This document shows, in pieces, positions 6,640 to 13,392 of a DNA stretch of 14,902 nt. The stretch is from Chitinophagaceae bacterium (GTDB lineage: Bacteria; Bacteroidota; Bacteroidia; Chitinophagales; Chitinophagaceae). The stretch lies in assembly GCA_025963615.1 (NCBI GenBank), contig JAOQAL010000587.1, forward strand, positions 1 through 14,902. The letters are read 5' to 3'. A program made the position numbers and the translations under genes. The notes under the pieces are model-generated. The model had not been told where the DNA came from. It saw only the letters and a program-made list of their open reading frames with translations, and ran no database searches. The first letter of the stretch is position 1. Each line of letters begins with the position of its first letter.

Positions 6640-8016
6640 ATGCCTTCTGATAGTATAGAAAATAACCTGGCCGGTAACTTTCCTGAGGAATCAATTCCTG
6701 TTAATTCTAAAAACAAATCCTTTCTCCAGGCTCTTACAGAAGATGGTTGGGCCGTACTAATCGGCGGGTTACTCATTGCTGCGGTAATCATGATACTGAC
6801 ACTATCTTCCGGGGGGGTTAAATTTAGTACACCGGTCTACCAATGGGCCAATGGAAATGATCTTCTTTCAAAAGTTTTGACCACCGGTAACCTTTTATTA
6901 CTGGCAGGCATAGGTATTATTTTTATATTGCTTTCTTCAATCGCCATATCGTTATCGGGAGGCAGTGTCAGTAAATATATTGCTGGATTTTCGGCAATTT
7001 ATGTTTTTGCTGTCCTTTCGCTCATATTGGCCGGTAATAAATCCATTGCGTATTACGGTATCGAATATGTTGTTTTTGCATTGGTGATCGGGTTACTGTT
7101 GAGCAATGTCTTCAACTTACCAGGTTGGTTAAAGGAAGCCGCCCGTTCAGAATTTTTCATAAAGACCGGATTGGTAATTCTCGGTACCAGTATTTTATTT
7201 ACTGATATTATCCAGGCAGGCATGGCCGGTATTATGCAGGCGGTGCTGGTCGTAGCGGCTGTATGGTTTTTTTCTTTATGGTTGTCACGGCGCTTAAAAG
7301 TAGATGATGAATTTGGAGTCATACTGGCATCGGCAGTTTCTATTTGTGGCGTTTCTGCAGCGATCGTAGCAAGCGGCGCCATTAACGGAGATAAGAAAAA
7401 ACTGTCGTATGTAACTACGCTGGTTCTACTGGTAGCTATTCCCATGTTGATTATTCAGCCCTGGCTCATACGCAAACTCGGCATACCGGAAATAGTAGGT
7501 GGCGCCTGGCTTGGCGGAACCCTGGATACCACCGCTTCAGTAACGGCAGCCGCACAACTGGTAGGCCCTGTAGCTTTAAAAGCAGGCGTCATCATTAAGT
7601 TTTCGCAAAACGTTTTGATCGGTGTCGCCGCGTTTTTTATTGCGGGTTGGTGGGCGCTCAGAAAAAATCCTGCAGGAGATGCAAATGAACAAAAACCGGG
7701 TTTAAAAATTGTGTGGGAACGTTTTCCAAAATTTGTCCTTGGGTTTATTGCCGCATCGCTCGTGTTTTCATTCCTGGTTCCCTCAGAGACTATCAAACAG
7801 GTTGGGGGCATTCTGAATAGTCTGCGGACTATCTGGTTTGCATTAGCATTTATTTCAATCGGGCTGGAAGCAAAATTTTCTGATCTTGTTAAAATACAGG
7901 GCGGAAGACCAGCCATAGCATTCATAGGAGCACAGGTTTTCAATATTCTCTGGACCTTGCTCTGGGCCTATTTATTATTTGGTGGTATTTTATTTCCGGC
8001 ACCTGATATTAAATAG
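6640..8016 (+). CDS. YeiH/UPF0324-family putative sulfate transporter
   Basis: A 458-residue polytopic membrane protein with about ten to eleven hydrophobic segments (36-55, 84-106, 114-131, 140-158, 174-190, 196-216, 258-275, 323-339, 364-380, 398-410, 428-449). Family signatures are SICGVSAAIVASGAINGDKK (234-253) and GAWLGGTLDTTASVTAAAQL (288-307), matching the conserved glycine-rich motifs of the UPF0324/YeiH family, often annotated as putative sulfate exporters. Typical members have about 330-350 residues. This one has some 100 extra N-terminal residues with two or three added membrane segments. The polar N-terminus (1-32) has no signal peptide. Coming after two sulfatases and their activator, transport of sulfate is a sensible guess, but neither the ion nor the direction is established for the family. 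Confidence 0.8.
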   Translation: MPSDSIENNLAGNFPEESIPVNSKNKSFLQALTEDGWAVLIGGLLIAAVIMILTLSSGGVKFSTPVYQWANGNDLLSKVLTTGNLLLLAGIGIIFILLSSIAISLSGGSVSKYIAGFSAIYVFAVLSLILAGNKSIAYYGIEYVVFALVIGLLLSNVFNLPGWLKEAARSEFFIKTGLVILGTSILFTDIIQAGMAGIMQAVLVVAAVWFFSLWLSRRLKVDDEFGVILASAVSICGVSAAIVASGAINGDKKKLSYVTTLVLLVAIPMLIIQPWLIRKLGIPEIVGGAWLGGTLDTTASVTAAAQLVGPVALKAGVIIKFSQNVLIGVAAFFIAGWWALRKNPAGDANEQKPGLKIVWERFPKFVLGFIAASLVFSFLVPSETIKQVGGILNSLRTIWFALAFISIGLEAKFSDLVKIQGGRPAIAFIGAQVFNILWTLLWAYLLFGGILFPAPDIK

Positions 8017-8021
8017 GGTAC

Positions 8022-8049
8022 TGGATGCTGGATGTTAGATACTAGATAC
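8022..8049 (+). repeat. Degenerate heptamer tandem repeat, four units
   Basis: Four consecutive 7-base units read TGGATGC, TGGATGT, TAGATAC, TAGATAC, beginning six bases after the stop codon of the transporter gene. The unit consensus is T-R-G-A-T-R-Y. Similar GGATRCTRGATA strings are, to my knowledge, found between genes in various Bacteroidota genomes, but the copy number in this genome cannot be seen here. Confidence 0.6.
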
Positions 8050-8133
8050 CGGCTACCTACTTAGAAACAAGACAATAATTGAAACACCCATCTGCAAAAA
8101 CAGAAGACAAAAATGGAATTGTAATATTTTTTT

Positions 8134-8239
8134 CTCTATGCCTTTGTGGCTGTATGTTTCCAAAAAAATAATTCAACTGTAGTTATTTAATTCAGCGGTT
8201 TTGAACCACGGACACAGGGACACAGAGGTACACAGTGAA
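8134..8239. repeat. Imperfect inverted pair of CACAG-rich dispersed repeats
   Basis: CTCTATGCCTTTGTGGCTG (8134-8152 and onward to 8161) is an imperfect reverse complement of the stretch 8203-8239, which contains GGACACAGGGACACAGAGG. The two arms are about 40 bp apart. The sequence type (ACACAGAGGCACAGAG and its complement) is a familiar intergenic repeat in Bacteroidota. The pair could fold into a long hairpin when transcribed. Confidence 0.45.
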
Positions 8240-8308
8240 GGGAATGAGATTTTTTAAGTCGAGTCTCCTTGCATTCTCAGCATTCTTTGCCCCCCCGCGT
8301 GAAGCATT

Positions 8309-8324
8309 AGTTTTGCGACAGCCC
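8309..8324 (-). repeat. GGGCTGTC element, copy 1
   Basis: On the minus strand this reads GGGCTGTCGCAAAACT, which matches 14 of 16 bases of the element at 14814-14829 (GGGCTGTCTCAAAAGT) in opposite orientation. It resembles the terminal repeats of some insertion sequences, but no transposase or matching partner end is seen beside it. Confidence 0.35.
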
Positions 8325-8332
8325 TTTTTAAA

Positions 8333-8376
8333 ATATATTATTCCGGTAAATAAAGTTCAATACCGGAATAATATAT
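8333..8376. terminator. Bidirectional stem-loop between convergent genes
   Basis: ATATATTATTCCGGTA (8333-8348) pairs perfectly with TACCGGAATAATATAT (8361-8376) around a 12-nt loop. It lies 9 bp downstream of the minus-strand stop codon at 8386-8388 and about 320 bp after the plus-strand stop. A uridine tract is lacking on both sides, although the AT-rich foot of the stem may substitute. Placement makes termination the likely role, mainly for the minus-strand gene. Confidence 0.55.
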
Positions 8377-8385
8377 CAAGGATTA

Positions 8386-11300
8386 CTATTTAATACGGAT
8401 ATTCCTGAATTTAACCTGGTCGCCATGACCCAAAAAGCCGATATGCCCTGTGGTTCTTTTCAATCCCGGGTGTTCTTTTCCATCCCGGGTTCCGTTTTTG
8501 GAAGCCTCGGCAATATCACCATCTAAAATAACAGTACCATTTAAAATAACTTTTATCCGGTTACCCTTTGCCGTTATTTCTTCCGTATTCCATTCACCTG
8601 TAGGCTTTAGAAAACCTCTTTTAGCCGGTATCACGCCATATACTGAACCATGATACTGGTATTCATGCAGGTTTTTATAAATGGCGGCTTCGTTGTCCAA
8701 CACTTGTATTTCCATTCCCTCATAAGCGGCATCACCTTCCAGCGGAGCCCGTATGCCGATACCATTATTAGCGCCAGGCGTCAATTGAAATTCAAACCGG
8801 TAAACAAAATCACTGTATTCTTCCTTGGTATACAGGTTTCCATGTCCGCCATCCTTTGGATAAACAGCAATAACGCCATCTTCCAGCACATAATCGGTGG
8901 TGTTGCCGGTCCAATTATACATGTTGGTCCCATCGAATAAAACTTTAAAACCTTCTTTCTTTTCTTCCTCACTCAATGTAAAAGGTTTTGCCGGCGGTAT
9001 TTCCCGGATAAACAAATCACGGTAGGCTACCTGGTTACCATGCGCCTGTAATTCGATCTGTTCTTCTGAAAATATAGGAAGATTCCGGTCCCAATAGTTT
9101 TCTAATATCGTATTGTCAACTACCAGTTCTCCATTGAGGTATACGGTCACCCGGTCGCCTTTCATGATGATATGAAAACTGTTCCATTCGCCAATAGCAT
9201 TGTCTGCCAGTTTCAACGGCTTGTTGGGGTGGGTTGCATTATTATATAAACCACCGGAACCAACTTCCGCACCGGCATCTCTTCTGGAAGTATCCCATAT
9301 CTGTACCTGCGGAGTTCCTCTTAAATAAATACCAGCATCCCCATCTTTCAAAATCTTCCAGTCAACGAACATTTCAAAATCACTATATTTTTTTATGGTA
9401 CATAAATTTTCTCCGCTTCCTCCAAATACCAGTTCACCATTTATAACGGACCAGCCTTTACGCATTATTTCATCGGCCTTCTGTTGTTCTTTCGCCTGCT
9501 TTTTTGCATCCATCTTTGCCCGGAGGATGGGATTGCCAACAAGTCCTTTCCAGCCGGTGAGATCTTTTTCATTAAACAGGGGAACAAAACTTTCACCGGT
9601 TGGTAATTCAGCCAGGTGTTTTTGAATGGCTTGCCTTTCATACGAAGCATCAGGACCCGCTAATAAGCCACTGGCTTTTTCCAGTAAACTGCGGACACCA
9701 GCGCCATACCAGCTTTTGTTTGACAGCGCAATATCCATTACGGCGCTGGCAGCTTCATGCTGTATGGCCGGATCTTCAAGGTAGTTGCCTGCAAAGAGCA
9801 GGGCGGGATATGTTTTGCAACGACCGGTTTCATTTAAAATCAATTGCTTTTGCCTGGTTGTTTTCGCAATAGCCATAGCATCACGTAGCATCAGTAATTT
9901 TTGATCTGCAGGGTAGGAGGAGCGGCTTACCAGTCCGATATAACCGTTAAGAGAGGATTCGGAATAATTATTATTCCCTGCCTGCCGGCTGATTTGCAGC
10001 AGGCTGGCGGCAGCATGCACGTCCGGCCAATTCGATAAGGCAGTAACGGCTTGGGTTTTCGCTTGATCATTACCGGTAGCAAATCCATCTGATACCGCTG
10101 TTAACGCATTTTTCCCCCCGATGCCGGATAAAATACTGAAGAACAGGTGTTCCTTACCCGGCACTTCTTTCATTTTTGCTGTAATCAGCGCTACCCGTTG
10201 TGCCGTATCAGGAATGGAACGGGTCGCAGCAACAATAGCGTCCTGCGTAGCTTTGATTTCTCCAGGGTTAGCCGCGGAAGTTAATAAGGAAAATAATTGC
10301 GGCAGGTTATCCTGTTTAGCTAAACTTTTTAATGAAGCAAATGCTGCCGTGCTTACTATGGCATCATCATTTTTTAATAAAGGCAATACATCATTGATTT
10401 TAGCATCAGCAGCCCGTGCAGCAAGGATATTGATAATGGCGGCTTTGCCACTTGCAGAGGACGTAGTTGGTAAAGCAGCCGCTAGCTGGTTTGTAACATC
10501 GGGTCCTTTCATACTAAGGATCGATAGCGTAATAATTCCGGCTTCTCCGGCATCTGAGCTATTTAACATTTTCAGCAACGCGGGTAATGCCTCCTGCTGG
10601 CCTATTAGTGCCGCCGCTTTAATAGCTGCCGTCTTTATATTTCCATCAGGATTCTGTAAAGCCGGTACGACTACGGGTAATGCTATTCGATTTCCGGCCT
10701 TTCCCAGGAAATCAATGATTTCGGCCTTAACGGTATTGTCTGCTTTGCCCAGCTGTTTTATCCATTGAGTTATGGCGGCATCACCTGTATAAGCACCGGC
10801 ATATTTTAAGACAGCTTCACGGTATTTTGCGTTCTTATCATTGGTGGCGCTGATCAGTACGGGTAAACTTTTTTCTCCATCGATAGAAGTTAATAATTTT
10901 AGCGCAGCGGTACGAAAGGGTACCTGGTTGTCATCCGGCGTCTTTTTAAGAAGCGATGCGGCTATTTTTTTTGCCTGGGGCGCTTTCCCTGCAGCGGCCA
11001 GTTGTTCTGCATATTTTATATAGGCAGCGCTGGCATCGGTTATGTCGTAGCTGAAACCAGCCTTCGCAGCAGCATTTGCCAGCGCAGTTTCTGACGCCGG
11101 TTCGGCGATATAAGCCAGTGCGTACAACGCTACCTTAACCAGTTTTTTATCACTATTGGTTGTATACGTTGCAATAAGCGGTGCAGCCTCACGGTAACGA
11201 ATATCGCCTAAGGCTTCGGTTAATGTTAACTGGTTATTTCCCGATGCCGTTGTAAGAGCGGTTAACAACGCTTTGCCTGCGGCGGGTGTATTTATTTTTA

Positions 11301-11769
11301 CCAGGGCCCTTGCTGCAGGATCACATAGCCTTTCATCGGATAAATAATTTTTTAAGGAAGCAACAGCGGCATCGCTTCCGGTAGTTTGCAACTGGCGGAT
11401 GAGAAAAGCTTTATTTTCTTTATCCGTCGTTTTTTCCAGGGCGCTTATATAAGCGGACTCCGTCGATTTTTTCAATGCTTCCTTACCCGGCTTGGTTGTA
11501 TAATACGAATACCCATTCAGTGCATATTCCAGGGCTGTATTATCCCCTTTACCTGGTGCAGCAAGCTGGGTGGCCATTTCCTGTAAACCGGTTTCGCCCA
11601 TCCCGGCCATGGCCTCCATATTTTTTTCCGCTTGTGCGGTATCCTGGAAAGGTACCTTGGCTAAAAGATCGGCAATCTTTGTAGTAAGGGTACGCTGATC
11701 TGCCTGTGCCTGTACTTTAGTTATAGTAAAACAGCAAAGCAGGAAGAATACTATTAAATAACGTTTCAT
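8386..11769 (-). CDS. HEAT-repeat protein with two 3-keto-disaccharide hydrolase (DUF1080) domains
   Basis: A 1127-residue exported protein. A Sec signal peptide covers about residues 1-22 (cleavage near VQAQA). Residues about 40-700 are a run of alpha-helical HEAT-like repeats, rich in Ala and Leu with recurring patterns such as 'A..ALLK.L...D' (for example LPALLKMLNSSDAGEAGI), expected to form a binding solenoid. Two DUF1080 domains follow, the first at about 728-905 (start FVPLFNEKDLTGWKG) and the second at about 938-1127 (start GFKVLFDGTNMYNWTG, with NNGIGIRAP, EYQYHG and GHGDQVKFRNIRIK). The domain is described as a lectin-like jelly roll, and some members cleave 3-keto-glycosides. The oxidoreductase gene upstream on the same strand, 135 bp away, would fit that pathway. 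Which of the two domains is catalytic is not decidable here. Confidence 0.85.
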   Translation of the reverse strand: MKRYLIVFFLLCCFTITKVQAQADQRTLTTKIADLLAKVPFQDTAQAEKNMEAMAGMGETGLQEMATQLAAPGKGDNTALEYALNGYSYYTTKPGKEALKKSTESAYISALEKTTDKENKAFLIRQLQTTGSDAAVASLKNYLSDERLCDPAARALVKINTPAAGKALLTALTTASGNNQLTLTEALGDIRYREAAPLIATYTTNSDKKLVKVALYALAYIAEPASETALANAAAKAGFSYDITDASAAYIKYAEQLAAAGKAPQAKKIAASLLKKTPDDNQVPFRTAALKLLTSIDGEKSLPVLISATNDKNAKYREAVLKYAGAYTGDAAITQWIKQLGKADNTVKAEIIDFLGKAGNRIALPVVVPALQNPDGNIKTAAIKAAALIGQQEALPALLKMLNSSDAGEAGIITLSILSMKGPDVTNQLAAALPTTSSASGKAAIINILAARAADAKINDVLPLLKNDDAIVSTAAFASLKSLAKQDNLPQLFSLLTSAANPGEIKATQDAIVAATRSIPDTAQRVALITAKMKEVPGKEHLFFSILSGIGGKNALTAVSDGFATGNDQAKTQAVTALSNWPDVHAAASLLQISRQAGNNNYSESSLNGYIGLVSRSSYPADQKLLMLRDAMAIAKTTRQKQLILNETGRCKTYPALLFAGNYLEDPAIQHEAASAVMDIALSNKSWYGAGVRSLLEKASGLLAGPDASYERQAIQKHLAELPTGESFVPLFNEKDLTGWKGLVGNPILRAKMDAKKQAKEQQKADEIMRKGWSVINGELVFGGSGENLCTIKKYSDFEMFVDWKILKDGDAGIYLRGTPQVQIWDTSRRDAGAEVGSGGLYNNATHPNKPLKLADNAIGEWNSFHIIMKGDRVTVYLNGELVVDNTILENYWDRNLPIFSEEQIELQAHGNQVAYRDLFIREIPPAKPFTLSEEEKKEGFKVLFDGTNMYNWTGNTTDYVLEDGVIAVYPKDGGHGNLYTKEEYSDFVYRFEFQLTPGANNGIGIRAPLEGDAAYEGMEIQVLDNEAAIYKNLHEYQYHGSVYGVIPAKRGFLKPTGEWNTEEITAKGNRIKVILNGTVILDGDIAEASKNGTRDGKEHPGLKRTTGHIGFLGHGDQVKFRNIRIK

Positions 11770-11794
11770 TTGTTAATGCTTATTTAGTGGGTCT

Positions 11795-11854
11795 CATGAA
11801 ATCCGCCAATGATCTTTTCAGCATTTGACAAAGATCTAAAGGCGTTATTTCATG
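11795..11854. repeat. Long imperfect hairpin between oxidoreductase and HEAT/DUF1080 genes
   Basis: Three nested perfectly paired blocks are visible: CATGAAAT (11795-11802) with ATTTCATG (11847-11854), CGCC (11804-11807) with GGCG (11841-11844), and GATCTTT (11811-11817) with AAAGATC (11830-11836), leaving a 12-nt loop. In minus-strand mRNA it would sit in the 135-nt spacer between the two genes. There is no T-run, so a processing, stability or attenuation element is more likely than a plain terminator. Confidence 0.5.
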
Positions 11855-11904
11855 TGGGTTTAAAAAAATTATCGGCAAATTTGAAATCACTTTTATGATA
11901 AGGG

Positions 11905-13173
11905 TTAAATGATCCACGGTGATCGCATGGGTTGAAAAAGAAGTGCATTGGCACCCTCATCATTGATAAAAACCTGGTTCACCGGATCAAATTGTAAGGA
12001 ACGGCCTAGTTTTAAAGCCACCTTGCCCATATTCACCAGCGTACAGGAGCGATAACCATTCTCTTCATTCAATGCGAACTTTTTCCTGTTTTTTACAGCG
12101 TCGATAAAATCTGTTACCTGTGGCGCGGGATCAGGGAAAGCGGCCAGTTTCTTTTGCAGGTCCGGAATATCCGAGCGGAAACCCGGGTATAGTTTGCCGT
12201 TAGGCCCTTCTATATAAGCAGCATTGGTTTCGCTTCCATCTCCGTCTAAAATTATTTTACATCCATCCGCATAAGTATAAGTTATTTTCCTCCAGGTACC
12301 GACGGCATCAGGATGTTGCTGCGGCGCATCTATTTCTACTGATACCGGACTGGTATCATCTTTCCCAAGGAAATACTGAATGGGGTCAATATAATGCTGG
12401 CCCATATCTCCCAGGCCACCGCCATCATAATCCCAGTAACCCCGGAAAGTCTGGTGTACCCGGTGCGGGTTATAAGGTTTATAAGGGGCTGGTCCGAGCC
12501 ACATATCATAATCCAGTTCCGCTGGTACCGGCATGGCTTCCAGGTTGGTTTTTCCGACCCAGTAAAATTTCCAGTCGAAGCCGGTGTGCTTGCTAACGGT
12601 TACCTTTAATGGCCATCCCAGTAATCCACTTTCTACCAATTTTTTTATGGGTTTGACGGTTGTTTTCATACCGTAAAAATTATCTTCAAATCGAAACCAG
12701 GTATTCAGCCTGAAAATTCTGCCGTGTTGCTGCACAGCTTCCACCAGGCGTTTGCCTTCGCCGATTGTAGCTGTCATGGGTTTTTCACACCAGATATCTT
12801 TGCCGGCGCGGGCTGCATCAGCCGCGATAATGCCATGCCAGTGTGGCGGTGTGGCGATATGTACAATATCAACTTCGGGTAGTTGTATTAACTCCCGGTA
12901 ATCAGTAAACGTTTTTGTGCCCTTGTCCAGTTTAGCAAGCGTGGAGCTAAGATGATTTTTATCTACATCGCAGATAGCCACTACTCTTGTTCCGGCATAA
13001 GCGATATGCCCTTGCCCCATGCCTCCTACGCCAATAATGGCTTTGGTAAGCTGATCACTGGGAGCCAAAAAACCGCGTCCGCCCAACACATGCCGGGGTA
13101 CAATGGTGAAAGCAGCGAGGGCACCCATTGAATTTTTCAAAAAAGACCGTCGTGAATTATTTTTTCGTTGCAT
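11905..13173 (-). CDS. Tat-exported Gfo/Idh/MocA-family oxidoreductase
   Basis: A 422-residue NAD(P)-dependent sugar dehydrogenase type protein. The N-terminus carries a textbook twin-arginine signal (S-R-R-S-F-L-K, residues 7-13, then hydrophobic 16-25), so it should be exported folded with its cofactor. The Rossmann nucleotide-binding motif is IIGVGGMGQG (46-55), the CDVDKN acidic end of strand two is at 68-73, ATPPHWH is at 107-113, and the catalytic EKP motif is at 130-132 (WCEKPM). The C-terminal half is the usual alpha/beta dimerisation and substrate domain. Members of this exported group occur with DUF1080 proteins and are thought to oxidise a sugar at C3, which allows glycoside cleavage without a classic hydrolase. 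The downstream DUF1080 gene on the same strand fits this. The sugar is unknown. Confidence 0.9.
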   Translation of the reverse strand: MQRKNNSRRSFLKNSMGALAAFTIVPRHVLGGRGFLAPSDQLTKAIIGVGGMGQGHIAYAGTRVVAICDVDKNHLSSTLAKLDKGTKTFTDYRELIQLPEVDIVHIATPPHWHGIIAADAARAGKDIWCEKPMTATIGEGKRLVEAVQQHGRIFRLNTWFRFEDNFYGMKTTVKPIKKLVESGLLGWPLKVTVSKHTGFDWKFYWVGKTNLEAMPVPAELDYDMWLGPAPYKPYNPHRVHQTFRGYWDYDGGGLGDMGQHYIDPIQYFLGKDDTSPVSVEIDAPQQHPDAVGTWRKITYTYADGCKIILDGDGSETNAAYIEGPNGKLYPGFRSDIPDLQKKLAAFPDPAPQVTDFIDAVKNRKKFALNEENGYRSCTLVNMGKVALKLGRSLQFDPVNQVFINDEGANALLFQPMRSPWII

Positions 13174-13229
13174 GGTAAAAAATTATTGCTTAAAATAAAA
13201 GAAGTTAATATACGCAAAGTAAGCAAGAC

Positions 13230-13247
13230 TTGGCGATCTACCGCCAA
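13230..13247. promoter_or_regulatory. TTGGCG-N6-CGCCAA palindrome, candidate operator
   Basis: TTGGCG (13230-13235) and CGCCAA (13242-13247) form a perfect inverted repeat around ATCTAC in the 219-bp region between divergent genes, 57 bp before the ATG of the minus-strand oxidoreductase. The spacing suits a dimeric DNA-binding protein, and the location would cover the promoter of the oxidoreductase gene. Confidence 0.4.
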
Positions 13248-13296
13248 CAAAGGAATTTTCATTTTATAAAAGGACAGGCATCTTTCCCTGGTATAC

Positions 13297-13327
13297 TTGT
13301 TTTTGGTAGAGAGTAGATTTAGTCTTG
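13297..13327 (+). promoter_or_regulatory. Candidate Bacteroidota promoter of the M24 peptidase gene
   Basis: TTG at 13297-13299, a 20-nt spacer and TAGTCTTG at 13320-13327 approximate the Bacteroidota pattern TTG-N19-21-TAnnTTTG with one mismatch in the -7 element. A start of transcription near 13333 would leave a leader of about 60 nt before ATG 13393. Such short patterns also occur by chance. Confidence 0.3.
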
Positions 13328-13392
13328 GTAATTTCACTTAATTTTATTTTCTACCGGGTCACCATTTTCTGAAATACTAAACAGCTAACATC

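Larger units (their letters stand above)
8017..8385. other. Gene-free strip between convergent genes, rich in short repeats
   Basis: 369 bp with no supportable ORF. From left to right it holds a four-unit heptamer repeat (8022-8049), an inverted pair of CACAG/CTGTG-rich repeats (8134-8161 and 8203-8239), an eight-base C run around 8290-8296, a GGGCTGTC-type element on the minus strand (8309-8324) and a perfect stem-loop (8333-8376). This is typical of a convergent intergenic region that has collected dispersed repeats. Confidence 0.6.

Noticed and set aside
7455..7943. 162-codon open frame antisense to the transporter gene
   Set aside because: Its translation has no family features, and the opposite strand carries a clear membrane transporter with conserved motifs.
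10121..10768. 215-codon open frame antisense to the HEAT-repeat gene
   Set aside because: It mirrors the alanine-rich codons of the real minus-strand gene, which has a signal peptide and recognisable domains; antisense open frames are common in such sequence.
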